From assembly GCF_024298845.1 (NCBI RefSeq), contig NZ_CP101156.1, forward strand, positions 1,922,001-1,986,000: DNA of 64,000 bases, read 5' to 3'. A program made the position numbers and the translations under genes. This DNA comes from Natronosalvus amylolyticus (GTDB lineage Archaea > Halobacteriota > Halobacteria > Halobacteriales > Natrialbaceae). Position 1 is the stretch's first letter, and each line of letters begins with the position of its first letter. The notes beneath the pieces are model-generated. The model did no database searches and was not told where the DNA came from. It worked only from the letters and a program-made list of their open reading frames with translations. Shown here one piece after another: positions 1 to 10,121 of the stretch.

Positions 1-1
1 C

Positions 2-1948
2 CCGCTCGAGTTACCACAGGCGTTCTGGATGCGTGTGGCGATGGGGCTTGCAATCGACGAAGACGAGCCCCAACGGCGGGCAAAAGAGTTCTACGACGTT
101 CTCTCGACACTCGAGTTTACCCCCTCGACGCCCACCCTGTTCCACAGCGGCACCGCTCACCCGCAGCTTTCCTCGTGTTATTTGACGACCGTCAAGGACG
201 ACCTCGAGCACATTTTCGAGTCCTACAAACACCACGCCAAGCTATCGAAGTGGAGTGGCGGGCTGGGTACCGACTGGAGCAATCTTCGAGCAGACGGGGC
301 CCTCATCCAGAGCACCGGCGTCGAATCGACCGGAACGGTCCCGTTTCTCAAAATTTCGAACGACGTCACCGCCGCGATCAACCGCTCCGGAAAACGGCGT
401 GGGGCGGCCTGTGCCTATCTCGAGTGCTGGCACCTCGACTTCCCCGCGTTCCTGGATCTGCGACGGAATACGGGGGACGAGCGCCGGCGGACCCACGACA
501 TGAATACGGCTGCCTGGATTCCCGACCTCTTCATGAAACGCGTCGAGACGGACGACCACTGGACGCTGTTCAGCCCTGACGAAGTTCCCGACCTCCATGG
601 CTGTTACGGGAAGGAGTTCGAACGACGGTATCGTGCCGCCGAACAGCGTGCTGAGGCTGGTGAACTCCGTCAGTACGAGCGGGTCGAGGCGGCCACACTG
701 TGGCGAACGATGCTGACACGGCTGTTCGAAACCGGCCATCCGTGGCTCACGTTCAAAGACCCCTGTAACGTTCGCTCTCCACAGGATCACGCCGGGGCGG
801 TCCACTCCTCGAATCTCTGTACCGAGATTACGCTCAACACGAGCCCCGAGGAACACGCCGTCTGTAATCTGGGTTCAGTCAACCTCGCCACCCACGTCAC
901 GGACGGCGAACTCGATCGCGAGCGACTGGCCACAACCATCGAAACGGCGATGCGGATGCTCGACAATGTCGTGGACCGGTGTTTCTACCCGACCGAAGCG
1001 GCCGAACGGGCCAACATGCGTCACCGACCAGTCGGCCTCGGAGTAATGGGCTTTCACGACGCGTTGATGGCTCTGGAGATACCGATGGCCTCCGAACGAG
1101 CGATCGAAACCGCCAACCGCTGGCAGGAGTTCGTCTCCTACCACGCCATCCTCGGAAGTTCGAAACTGGCCGCCGAACGGGAACCGTATCCCTCCTTCGA
1201 CGGGTCGAAATGGGACCGCGGACTGCTGCCACAGGATACGGTCGATCGCCTCGAGGACGAACGCGGCACGGAGATTCCAACCGACCGGACGGAAACTCTC
1301 GAGTGGGACCGCGTTCGATCCCACGTGGCCGAGCACGGGATGCGAAACTCGAACACGATGGCAATCGCACCGACGGCGACCGTCTCGACGATCAACGGAA
1401 CGACACCCTCCATCGAGCCGATGTACTCGAACCTGTACGTCAAATCCAATATGTCGGGTGAGTTCACCGTCATCAACGATCAGCTGGTCGCAGACCTGCG
1501 GGCCCGGGGCTGCTGGGACGACGAGATGGTCGATCGAATCAAGTACCACGACGGGTCCATACAGGAAATCGATGTCGTCCCCGACGACTGCAAGGAGCTA
1601 TACCGGGGGGCCTTCGAAATCGATCCGCGCCACCAGATGCGACTGACTGCTCACCGACAGACGTGGATCGACCAGTCCGTCTCCCACAACGTATTTTTCC
1701 CGTCCACCGACGGCTCGCTGCTCGATGACGTGTACAAGACGGCGTGGCGACTCGGCCTCAAGACGACCTACTACTTGCGAACGCTGGGTGCGTCACAGAT
1801 CGAGAAATCGACGCTGGATATGGGCGAATACGGCAAGACACAACACCGAGACGCGACGCCGACAACTGAAACGGGTCGCGACACAGTGGATAGCGAATCG
1901 AACGACCTCTGTACGGTCGAAGATCCGACGTGTGATGCCTGTCAGTAA
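2..1948 (+). CDS. nrdA: Ribonucleoside-diphosphate reductase, large (alpha) subunit, 3' part only
   Basis: This is the catalytic subunit of class I ribonucleotide reductase, which makes deoxynucleotides from ribonucleotides in the cytoplasm. The frame is open from base 2, so the N-terminus (including any ATP-cone) lies outside the window. Visible marks are the conserved [14 protein letters not shown] segment, the redox cysteine pair (SSCYLT near residue 60 of the visible part and VCNLGSVNL later), the catalytic loop NLCTEI with its Asn, thiyl Cys and Glu, the nucleotide-binding PTATVSTI stretch, and a C-terminal CxxC-type tail ([12 protein letters not shown]) that would relay electrons from thioredoxin. 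The stop is 9 nt before nrdB, so the two form an operon. Identification is secure; only the missing start is uncertain. Confidence 0.96.
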   Translation, partial: PLELPQAFWMRVAMGLAIDEDEPQRRAKEFYDVLSTLEFTPSTPTLFHSGTAHPQLSSCYLTTVKDDLEHIFESYKHHAKLSKWSGGLGTDWSNLRADGALIQSTGVESTGTVPFLKISNDVTAAINRSGKRRGAACAYLECWHLDFPAFLDLRRNTGDERRRTHDMNTAAWIPDLFMKRVETDDHWTLFSPDEVPDLHGCYGKEFERRYRAAEQRAEAGELRQYERVEAATLWRTMLTRLFETGHPWLTFKDPCNVRSPQDHAGAVHSSNLCTEITLNTSPEEHAVCNLGSVNLATHVTDGELDRERLATTIETAMRMLDNVVDRCFYPTEAAERANMRHRPVGLGVMGFHDALMALEIPMASERAIETANRWQEFVSYHAILGSSKLAAEREPYPSFDGSKWDRGLLPQDTVDRLEDERGTEIPTDRTETLEWDRVRSHVAEHGMRNSNTMAIAPTATVSTINGTTPSIEPMYSNLYVKSNMSGEFTVINDQLVADLRARGCWDDEMVDRIKYHDGSIQEIDVVPDDCKELYRGAFEIDPRHQMRLTAHRQTWIDQSVSHNVFFPSTDGSLLDDVYKTAWRLGLKTTYYLRTLGASQIEKSTLDMGEYGKTQHRDATPTTETGRDTVDSESNDLCTVEDPTCDACQ

Positions 1949-1957
1949 CACCTACCA

Positions 1958-2950
1958 ATGGCTCTCATCGACACCAACACCGAACACGACCCGAACAAGA
2001 TACTGCCGATCGAGTACAACTGGGCCCGCGAGTATTACACTGCGGGTGTCGCAAACAACTGGGTCCCCGAAGAAATCCCGATGCAAGCAGATATTTCCCA
2101 GTGGGACGGAGACGAACTATCTGACGCCGAACGGCAACTCATCGAGTGGAACCTCGGTTTTTTCTCGACGGCCGAATCGCTGACCGCTAACAACATCGTC
2201 CTCGCGCTGTACGAGTACGTGACCGCTCCCGAATGCCGACAGTACCTGCTCCGACAGGCTTACGAGGAGGCCATCCACACGGACACGTTCATCTACTGCT
2301 GTGATAGCCTCGGCTTCGAACCAGAATATCTATACGGAATGTACGACCGGATCCCGTCGATAGCCGAAAAAGACGCCTTCGTCGTCGATCTCACCAAAGC
2401 GATCGATCGACCCGATTTCACCCTCGAGACGGACGCCGACATCCGCGCGTTCGTGCGCGACCTCATCGGCTTTTACGTCATCATGGAAGGCATCTTCTTT
2501 TATGCCGGCTTCGCGATGATGCTCGGCCTCAAACGCCAGAACAAGATGGTCGGGATCGGCCAGCAGTTCGAGTACATCATGCGCGATGAGTCACTGCACG
2601 TCGGGTTCGGCGTCGATCTCATCAATCAGATCCGTCGCGAACATCCCGGGGTGTGGACCGATCGATTCGAGCGAGAGGTCATCGACCTGATCGCCGAAGC
2701 GGTCCGTCTCGAAAAGCTCTACGCACAGAAAGCGTGTCCGGAGGGCATTCTGGGCATGAGTGCAGCACAGTTCGCCGAGTACGTCGAATACATCGCCGAC
2801 CGTCGACTGGATCAACTCGAGATTCCAACCCAGTACGGAACCGAAAATCCGTTCCCGTGGCTGTCCGAACAGGTCGACCTCAACAAGGAGAAGAACTTCT
2901 TCGAGACTCAGGTCACCGAGTACCAGAGCGGCGGCAACCTCGAGTGGTGA
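1958..2950 (+). CDS. nrdB: Ribonucleoside-diphosphate reductase, small (beta/R2) subunit, class Ic-like
   Basis: The radical-storing dimetal subunit partnering the upstream NrdA; 330 residues, a normal length for an R2. The six metal ligands can be placed as Glu73, Glu104, His107, Glu177, Glu211 and His214. The position that carries the radical tyrosine in class Ia enzymes (four residues after the first His) is Phe111, and the first ligand is Glu rather than Asp. Both are the marks of class Ic R2 proteins, as in Chlamydia trachomatis, which use a Mn(IV)/Fe(III) centre instead of a tyrosyl radical. The metal content is inferred, not seen. It follows nrdA after 9 nt and is probably co-transcribed. 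Confidence 0.96.
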   Translation: MALIDTNTEHDPNKILPIEYNWAREYYTAGVANNWVPEEIPMQADISQWDGDELSDAERQLIEWNLGFFSTAESLTANNIVLALYEYVTAPECRQYLLRQAYEEAIHTDTFIYCCDSLGFEPEYLYGMYDRIPSIAEKDAFVVDLTKAIDRPDFTLETDADIRAFVRDLIGFYVIMEGIFFYAGFAMMLGLKRQNKMVGIGQQFEYIMRDESLHVGFGVDLINQIRREHPGVWTDRFEREVIDLIAEAVRLEKLYAQKACPEGILGMSAAQFAEYVEYIADRRLDQLEIPTQYGTENPFPWLSEQVDLNKEKNFFETQVTEYQSGGNLEW

Positions 2951-3130
2951 GCCAACCGCCCACGTTATTCCTTGGCTGCACCGGTTCGTGTACGCCTCGT
3001 TGCCGAAGCGGTCCTGAATCGACCAGTCTCCGCGGTTCCCGCCGTTGTCACGTCAATAATATACTGTGGTTGCTACGATCTGCAGTCAGATACACCTCCC
3101 TCGAGCAGCGGACGACAGCCAGCAGAATAG

Positions 3131-3138
3131 TTTATATA
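3131..3138 (+). promoter_or_regulatory. TATA box of the 3162 membrane-protein gene
   Basis: TTTATATA lies about 27 nt before the ATG at 3162. This is the spacing expected if transcription starts at or next to the start codon, so the mRNA is probably leaderless. The box fixes the start of the downstream gene. Confidence 0.6.
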
Positions 3139-3161
3139 TCCAGACTGTAATCAGCCTGTAA

Positions 3162-3824
3162 ATGGGGAAGTCAGGCAGCGATTACGCAGCTTCGACCGCC
3201 GACGAGGTAGAGGACGCCCTCCACCGACTGTTTCGAAGCAGTCGGCTCAACGCGATGGTCGCGTGGGTGTTCGTCGGTCTCCTCGGGCTGGTCTTCCTCG
3301 AGAGTGTCCTCGATTTCGACCGGTTGTGGATACTGTTCGTCGCAACAACTGGCGTCATCGTTCTCGTTCCACCGATCGCTCACCGCGACTGGCGAATGAT
3401 GTTACCCTGGGAAGTCCTCGTCATCGCACTGCTTCCAATTCTCGTCCGAGCACTCTTTGGTGGCGAACTCGGTACGTTCGGCTACTACCTCTCAGTGGCC
3501 GGGCTAGCACTGATCGTCACCGTCGAACTCCAGATGTTCACGACGCTGCGACTCACCCACTGGTTCGCCGTCATCTTCGTCGTCCTCACGACGCTTGCAT
3601 CGGGCGCGGCCTGGGCGATTATCCGGTGGAACATGGACCAGTTCGGTGGGACGACTTTCCTGCTCGATGGCGAGATTTCACAGGATACCGCGAACGCGGT
3701 GCTCATGGAGGAGTTCCTCTGGGTGGCCCTCGCAGGGCTCGCCGCCGGCATCCTCTTCGATGCGTACTTCCGGCGGCGCGGTCGACGACTGCGTCGCCGA
3801 CTTCGACAGGTGGTTCGACGATGA
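3162..3824 (+). CDS. Hypothetical membrane protein (about six helices)
   Basis: A 220-residue protein with a short soluble N-terminus, five or six hydrophobic segments between about residues 30 and 205, and a very basic C-terminus (RRRGRRLRRRLRQVVRR) that should lie in the cytoplasm. I do not recognise a family. The ATG sits 27 nt after a clear TATA box. The stop overlaps the next start in an ATGA arrangement, so the two membrane proteins are translationally coupled and probably act together. Function unknown. Confidence 0.75.
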   Translation: MGKSGSDYAASTADEVEDALHRLFRSSRLNAMVAWVFVGLLGLVFLESVLDFDRLWILFVATTGVIVLVPPIAHRDWRMMLPWEVLVIALLPILVRALFGGELGTFGYYLSVAGLALIVTVELQMFTTLRLTHWFAVIFVVLTTLASGAAWAIIRWNMDQFGGTTFLLDGEISQDTANAVLMEEFLWVALAGLAAGILFDAYFRRRGRRLRRRLRQVVRR

Positions 3825-4453
3825 CGCTGCTGCCACGCCCCTCCGTTCGGAATCAGCGACGACTCACTCGAGGCATGCAACTCCTGCTGGTGGGCATCAT
3901 CGTCTACGGGGTCCTCTACTCCCAACCCAAAGCGATCACGAACGGCTCGCTCGCCCTCCTCATTACGTTCGCCCCGGCAATTCTCGAGCGTAACTATCGG
4001 GTTCCACTCGACCCGTGGCTCGGCCTCTGGATCACGCTGGCCGTGTTCTTGCACACGATGGGGTCGGCCGGCCTCTACGGCGCAATCGGCTGGTGGGACC
4101 ACCTCACCCACGCGATGTCCGCCTCGGTCGTTGCTGGCATCGGCTACACCTTCGCTCGAGCGATCCACCTCCACCACGAGGATATTCACATCCCCAGTCG
4201 GTTCGCCTTCGTCTTCATCCTCATTTTCGTGATGGCCTTCGGCGTCATCTGGGAACTGTTCGAGTTCGGGCTGGACGTCGCCGCAGCGGGAACCGGGATT
4301 CAGATGCCCCTCTCACAGCACGGTATCGACGACACCGTTCGTGACATGATGTTCAACACCCTCGGCGCACTGGTCGTTGCCACGTTCGGACAGGTGCACC
4401 TCTCTGGGGTCGCCGAATCGGTCCTCGAGTCGCTCGGCGCTCCCGACAGGTAG
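3821..4453 (+). CDS. Membrane protein of the DUF2238/YjdF-like type
   Basis: A 210-residue integral membrane protein. The start at 3821 is chosen because it overlaps the previous stop (ATGA) and gives MTLLPRPSVRNQRR before the first helix; the frame remains open upstream but that part is a shadow of the previous gene. The conserved-looking segment WWDHLTHAMSAS, a HHED motif and WELFEFGLD resemble predicted membrane proteins of the DUF2238 group, whose function is unknown. Family assignment is from memory of these motifs and is moderate. Confidence 0.7.
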   Translation: MTLLPRPSVRNQRRLTRGMQLLLVGIIVYGVLYSQPKAITNGSLALLITFAPAILERNYRVPLDPWLGLWITLAVFLHTMGSAGLYGAIGWWDHLTHAMSASVVAGIGYTFARAIHLHHEDIHIPSRFAFVFILIFVMAFGVIWELFEFGLDVAAAGTGIQMPLSQHGIDDTVRDMMFNTLGALVVATFGQVHLSGVAESVLESLGAPDR

Positions 4454-4776
4454 CGATTCGAGAACACTCGAGACTACCGCTCTCAGCTCGAAAAACGACG
4501 AACCCTCTAGCGCCTCCCCCAGACGTCGAGCGATGCGTGAAACCGGATCCCCACAATCAGTGTTATACCGTCGGACAGAACGGTTGGTAGATTCACCGGA
4601 GGCCGTTCCCGGTGACAGTATATCAAAGCATCTGTCCGACGGTATAGTATCCGTTCAGGGCTGGAAACCCACGCAGTGAACTATCGCTCTTCCGTCGAGG
4701 AGAGTATATTGGACCGCTCGAAAAGGATCAGTGTCGGTTCGTTGAGCGTCGAAGATGATGTATTAGCAGCCGTCGT
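4454..4776. other. Intergenic region between convergent genes
   Basis: 323 bp between the DUF2238-like gene and the 3' end of the thermosome gene. No convincing coding sequence is visible. It holds an inverted-repeat element at 4564-4646, listed separately, and a lone copy of ATGCGTGAAACC at 4533-4544. The same 12-mer forms half of the hairpin beside glnA at 45825. Confidence 0.6.
4564..4646. repeat. 83-bp element with perfect 16-bp terminal inverted repeats
   Basis: TATACCGTCGGACAGA at 4564-4579 is matched perfectly in reverse complement at 4631-4646. The 51 bp between the arms contains a smaller hairpin (CACCGG at 4594-4599 with CCGGTG at 4609-4614). The arms, size and intergenic position resemble a miniature inverted-repeat transposable element, but no target-site duplication is evident and no transposase with these ends is in the window. 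A bidirectional terminator or an operator pair is an alternative. Confidence 0.5.
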
Positions 4777-6441
<1,665 letters not shown>

Positions 6442-6799
6442 AGTCACTCGATTCATTGTTTGCCCTTCTATATAAATATACCGTTACCGAGCGAGTTCGG
6501 ACCCCGCCTCGAGCGGACACCAATGTGAGTGAAAACACCCGACATGGGCGCCACAGGAGTGTGTTATTGACTATCAATGGCGTAGGTTACGCTCCATAGG
6601 AGTCCCCCGGTCACGCCGCTTTTATATATCTACGATAGCACGCTGATCGACGGCGATAGCGATCGCCGTCCGAGGGGTTCCAAACCGTGGTCTTTCTCCC
6701 CCGAACCGTAGACCGCCGCGCCAATCCGTAGCTATCTTCCCGGACCTATGACTCCCACCCCGAACGGCGAACACGGTCAGGACCGTGGTCGAGAGCAGG
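6442..6799. other. Intergenic region upstream of the thermosome gene
   Basis: No gene is seen. The thermosome TATA box (TTTATATA on the minus strand) is at 6470-6477. A second TATA-like string, TTTATATATC at 6621-6630, has no assigned gene. An imperfect hairpin lies at about 6571-6600. Chaperonin promoters in haloarchaea are heat-induced, so the extra box could be a distal promoter, but nothing in the sequence proves it. Confidence 0.45.
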
Positions 6800-7543
6800 T
6801 CACTCGAGAGGGTCGACCAGCGACGGCTCGTCGACTGCTGGACTGTTGACCGCGGTCGAAACCGGATACGCCCGCATCTCTGCCGACTGATACGGCTGAA
6901 GCAGTGACGACGGATCCGCCGCGGAGAGCCACTCTCGCTCACGACCGGGCTCGAGTATCGCCGCCATCCGATGGTGATACTCGCCGATCAGGTCGTTCGG
7001 TTCGGTCGTCACGACGGTAAACGTCTCGCGTGGCCCCTCGGGTTCGTCGTCCGTCTCGCTCGAGCCGCCACCGAACGCATCGAGCCCAGTCTGCGTCGTC
7101 TCGGCAGACGGTTCCCAGCGCGTCCAGAGTCCAGCCATGGCGAAGGGCCGATCGTCCTCGAAGGCTACCCGAAAGGGTTGTTTGCCGTCGTCAGTCTCGA
7201 CCCACTCGTAAAAGCCGTTTGCCGGCACCAGACACCGGCCGGCCTGCACCGTTCCCTTCGAACCGTCTCGCTTTCCCGGGTTTTCGTAGGCCTCACGAAA
7301 ACTCGGCTTCGTCGACACGGTCTCCGCGCGGGCGTTGATCAACCCACCAGTGTCGTCCTCAGCCCAATCAGGGATGAGTCCCCACTCGAGGTGGCGAAAA
7401 CGCTCCGGATCATCAGCGCGAATCACCGGCAGTTCCTGACCGGGCGCCATATTGTATCGCGGCGAAAACGGCTCCGAAAACCTGGCATCAAAGCGTTCCT
7501 CGAGGTCAGCTTGCTCGAGAAACAGGGTGTACCGTCCACACAT
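6800..7543 (-). CDS. SOS-response-associated peptidase (SRAP/HMCES/YedK family)
   Basis: Proteins of this family sense abasic sites in single-stranded DNA and protect them by forming a thiazolidine crosslink through the amino-terminal cysteine. The start at 7543 is chosen because it yields MCGRYTLF, so removal of Met exposes Cys2; an upstream in-frame start would bury it. Other family marks visible are NARAETV, the CLVPANGFYEW active-site region and the EYHHRMAAIL histidine motif. At 247 residues it has the usual length, with an insertion of Gly/Ser/Glu before the last third. It has no operon partner. Confidence 0.9.
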   Translation of the reverse strand: MCGRYTLFLEQADLEERFDARFSEPFSPRYNMAPGQELPVIRADDPERFRHLEWGLIPDWAEDDTGGLINARAETVSTKPSFREAYENPGKRDGSKGTVQAGRCLVPANGFYEWVETDDGKQPFRVAFEDDRPFAMAGLWTRWEPSAETTQTGLDAFGGGSSETDDEPEGPRETFTVVTTEPNDLIGEYHHRMAAILEPGREREWLSAADPSSLLQPYQSAEMRAYPVSTAVNSPAVDEPSLVDPLE

Positions 7544-7724
7544 GGTATACCCGAGGGGAGGGACCGACAAATCGTTGATGCCCACAGTAGGCAGTTCCTA
7601 TCCGAACAGCGTGGGATAAAAGGAGTGCCTACCACAACACCATTGCGAATAATCACCCCATACCAACCTCGAGTGTGGCGGTAACTCCCTCGTACTCACA
7701 TAGGCTCTCGTGGCTCCTCGAGAT

Positions 7725-7850
7725 ATGTCAGCAGAGCGCTCCCGTGCGTACGAAGCCAGTTTCACGGCCGATGGTCGCCTCGAGATCAGCGAATACGACG
7801 AGCCGGATCGGTGGATTGCGACGGATGCCCCCGTCGAGTGTCGCCGGTAG
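7725..7850 (+). CDS. Very small acidic haloarchaeal protein (41 residues)
   Basis: A 41-codon frame starting ATGTCAGCAGAG encodes an acidic peptide with the segment LEISEYDEPDRWIATDAPV. The codon use and acidity match real haloarchaeal genes, and the Y-DEPDRWI pattern resembles small conserved haloarchaeal proteins (DUF7331-like), though I cannot confirm this without a search. It lies head to head with the SRAP gene and 28 nt from the 3' end of the convergent MFS gene. Function unknown. Confidence 0.6.
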   Translation: MSAERSRAYEASFTADGRLEISEYDEPDRWIATDAPVECRR

Positions 7851-7878
7851 TCGAATGCTCCGGTCTGAAACAGCCAGT

Positions 7879-9039
7879 TCAGGCCGTTGATTGGTCACGC
7901 CCACTCGAGACGGTGCCCATTCGCCAGACGACGAGGACGAGGAGGACCGCAAGTCCCACTGGTATCCACATCGCTTCGTCGATCGAGTACCCTTCGGCAA
8001 CGACACCCATTACCGTCGGGACAACGGCGATACCGCCGTACGTCGCTGCCGTCGCCAGCGAACTCACCGGGCCGCTGTAGGCCGGTGCAAGCTCCACGCC
8101 GTAGGCCGAAAGCAACGGAAACAGTGCCGAGAGCAATAGCCCTGTGAGGAAGGCCGCGACGAGCAAGCCGACGGTCGAGGTGGTCCAGACGGCCGCCGCA
8201 AGCGCCGGTACAGCGAGCACCGTGGTCAGTATCGCCAGTCTGAGGTAGGGCATCGATCCGATCACACGAGCGTACAGATACCGACCAGGAACGTACGCCA
8301 ACAGGTACGCCGAAAGCGCTAGCGGTGCAATCGCACCGTCCATAATCGTCAGAGCGTAGTAGGGCAACCACGTGAAAATCGCCCCCTCGATGCCGCCCAC
8401 GAGCGCCATCCCAACGAGCGTCCCGCGAATCCCCGGCCTCGAGAGCAGTTCTCGAAGGGCAGCCCGCTCGAGGGGCTGTTCGTTCCAACCCGAAGGTGGT
8501 GACGAACGCCAGACGACGGCGACGATGGGGAGGAAAAGCAGCCCGATCAGCACGTACACCCACTCCCAGGAGGCGACCAGCAAAACCCCGCTCACGATAA
8601 TCGGCCCGGTGACAGCACCGAGCGCCCACGCCAGCGCGTACAGGACGAACACACGACCGAGTCGGTCGGCATAGAGGTGGCTCAACAGCGGGCGGTCCAT
8701 CGCCCGAAAGATTCCTGCCGCCGCCCCCTGGGCGAGTAACGCGAACAGAAAGAGCCAGTACGTCGGCGCGAGCGCAATCGTGAACAGAAACGTCGCCATC
8801 GCGATAGCTCCGACGACCATCGTCCGCCGGACGTCGAGTCGCCCGGCAAGCAAGCCCACGAGGACGATAGCGACCACGAATCCGACGGTTCCGGCCGGGG
8901 CGACGAGCCCCAGAAGCGACTCCGTAACCCCGAAATCCGCCTCGAACCGCGAGAGCAGCGCGCCTCGAGACTGCATCGCCATCGCATCGCCAGCGACGAA
9001 ACAACACGCCGCCAGTAACCACTTCGTTCGAGCGTGCAC
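7879..9039 (-). CDS. Major facilitator superfamily (MFS) transporter
   Basis: A 386-residue polytopic membrane protein with about twelve hydrophobic helices and the usual internal repeat of two six-helix halves. Small-residue-rich helices, and the loop RLDVRR after the second helix (an MFS loop 2-3 signature region), support the assignment. The GTG at 9039 (MHARTKWLL) is chosen because a TATA-like TTAGATAT is about 27 nt upstream; a TTG two codons earlier is possible. Substrate cannot be inferred. It has no operon partner. Confidence 0.85.
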   Translation of the reverse strand: MHARTKWLLAACCFVAGDAMAMQSRGALLSRFEADFGVTESLLGLVAPAGTVGFVVAIVLVGLLAGRLDVRRTMVVGAIAMATFLFTIALAPTYWLFLFALLAQGAAAGIFRAMDRPLLSHLYADRLGRVFVLYALAWALGAVTGPIIVSGVLLVASWEWVYVLIGLLFLPIVAVVWRSSPPSGWNEQPLERAALRELLSRPGIRGTLVGMALVGGIEGAIFTWLPYYALTIMDGAIAPLALSAYLLAYVPGRYLYARVIGSMPYLRLAILTTVLAVPALAAAVWTTSTVGLLVAAFLTGLLLSALFPLLSAYGVELAPAYSGPVSSLATAATYGGIAVVPTVMGVVAEGYSIDEAMWIPVGLAVLLVLVVWRMGTVSSGRDQSTA

Positions 9040-9195
9040 GGCCAATGCGAGACGACTGGTCTATCTAATATCTTCGGTCTCGAGGCTCCCGGCGCTGGTT
9101 CTCGAGGGCCGGGCGTACCACGGTGGACCGATGCGTGTTCAGGTCGCGGGTTGTTCGCGAGGCTACACACTGCACACGAGTGTTGTGTCGGAAAA

Positions 9196-9277
9196 CGCCA
9201 GGACAGGGATTTGAACCCTGAATCCCGAAAGGGAACACGCTTTCCAGGCGTGCGCCTTACCGTTCGGCCATCCTGGC
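9196..9277 (-). tRNA. tRNA-Ser (anticodon GGA)
   Basis: Read on the minus strand, the 7-bp acceptor stem GCCAGGA pairs with TCCTGGC. The D-arm, an anticodon loop CTGGAAA, a long variable arm (TTCCCTTTCGGGAT region) and the T-arm GGTTCAAAT complete a class II tRNA. The anticodon GGA decodes UCC and UCU. The discriminator base is G (position 9196). No intron is present and CCA is not encoded. Confidence 0.95.
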
Positions 9278-9326
9278 TCACTCGAGCATAGCCGGGTCGG
9301 TCGTTTAACTGTTACGTATCGGCCCG

Positions 9327-9572
9327 TCACTCATCGTCCGACTCGGCGTCTGCACCCGTTCTCACAGCCCGCTTTGCTGACCACGCAGCCACCCGATGCT
9401 CGAGAGCGTAGGCCAGCGCGGCCGTCCCGACAGCCACGGCGACAGCGATAGCGAACCCCTGCATGATTGAGACCAGCGGCTCCCGAAACAGGGCGTACCC
9501 CTGTACGAGCACCAGGAAGGTCATGAAACCGACGGCACCCCACAGCACGGCGGATTTCTGTCGCGGCTCCAC
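9327..9572 (-). CDS. Small two-helix membrane protein downstream of ridA
   Basis: An 81-residue protein with two hydrophobic segments (about residues 8-30 and 37-58) and an acidic tail (ADAESDDE). The GTG at 9572 is chosen because it follows the ridA stop by only 4 nt and gives MEPRQKSAVLW; the frame remains open further upstream but that part overlaps ridA. It is probably co-transcribed with ridA. No family recognised. Confidence 0.6.
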   Translation of the reverse strand: MEPRQKSAVLWGAVGFMTFLVLVQGYALFREPLVSIMQGFAIAVAVAVGTAALAYALEHRVAAWSAKRAVRTGADAESDDE

Positions 9573-9576
9573 GGCC

Positions 9577-9957
9577 TTACTCGAGGCTGGCGATCGCTTC
9601 GATTTCGATACCGACACCTTTCGGGAGTCGAGCAACCTCGAAGGCGCTACGGGCCGGTGGTTCGTCGTCAAAGTATCCTGCGTACACCTCGTTCATCGCC
9701 TCGAAATCCTCGATGTCGGCGAGCAGAACAGTCACCTTGAGGACGTCGTCCATACTCGCGCCGGCCTCCTCCAGAACGGCCGTGACGTTGTCCAGTGACT
9801 GTTCGGTCTGGACGTCGATTGGCTCGTCGTCGAGCAACTCTCCGTCGGGAGTCAGTGGAATCTGTCCCGCGGTAAACACCAGCGAGTCGTCGGTGGTTCC
9901 CTGGCTGTACGCGCCAACGGCGGCCGGTGCATCGTCCGTGCTGATGATTCGTTTCAT
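9577..9957 (-). CDS. ridA: RidA family reactive-intermediate (enamine/imine) deaminase
   Basis: A 126-residue protein of the YjgF/YER057c/UK114 family. RidA hydrolyses 2-aminoacrylate-type enamines released by PLP enzymes such as threonine dehydratase. Seen here are the AYSQG segment, GQIPLTPDGEL, and PPARSAFEVARLPKG with the conserved catalytic Arg, followed by EIEAIA. The ATG at 9957 has a TATA-like GTTTAAGTT about 27 nt before it. The neighbour upstream is ilvA, whose product generates the toxic enamine. The adjacency therefore makes functional sense, although ridA has its own promoter. Confidence 0.92.
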   Translation of the reverse strand: MKRIISTDDAPAAVGAYSQGTTDDSLVFTAGQIPLTPDGELLDDEPIDVQTEQSLDNVTAVLEEAGASMDDVLKVTVLLADIEDFEAMNEVYAGYFDDEPPARSAFEVARLPKGVGIEIEAIASLE

Positions 9958-10072
9958 GTCGAAATCGTCTCGCCAGGGTAACTTAAACACCGACGAAATC
10001 GCTCGAGTGACCCTCGAGTGGCGTGTGTTGAACGTAACTATCCCTGCAGAATCCGAGGCCGCCTTACTTCGT

Positions 10073-10096
10073 TACCCATAGCATTAACTATGGGTA
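10073..10096. terminator. 9-bp inverted repeat downstream of ilvA
   Basis: TACCCATAG at 10073-10081 and CTATGGGTA at 10088-10096 form a perfect 9-bp inverted repeat with a 6-nt loop. It sits 26 bp beyond the ilvA stop and more than 110 bp upstream of ridA. It may end the ilvA transcript or separate the two units. No strong T-run follows on the minus strand, so terminator is a tentative call. Confidence 0.4.
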
Positions 10097-10121
10097 TGAT
10101 ACCAAAATCGCACAATCCGAA

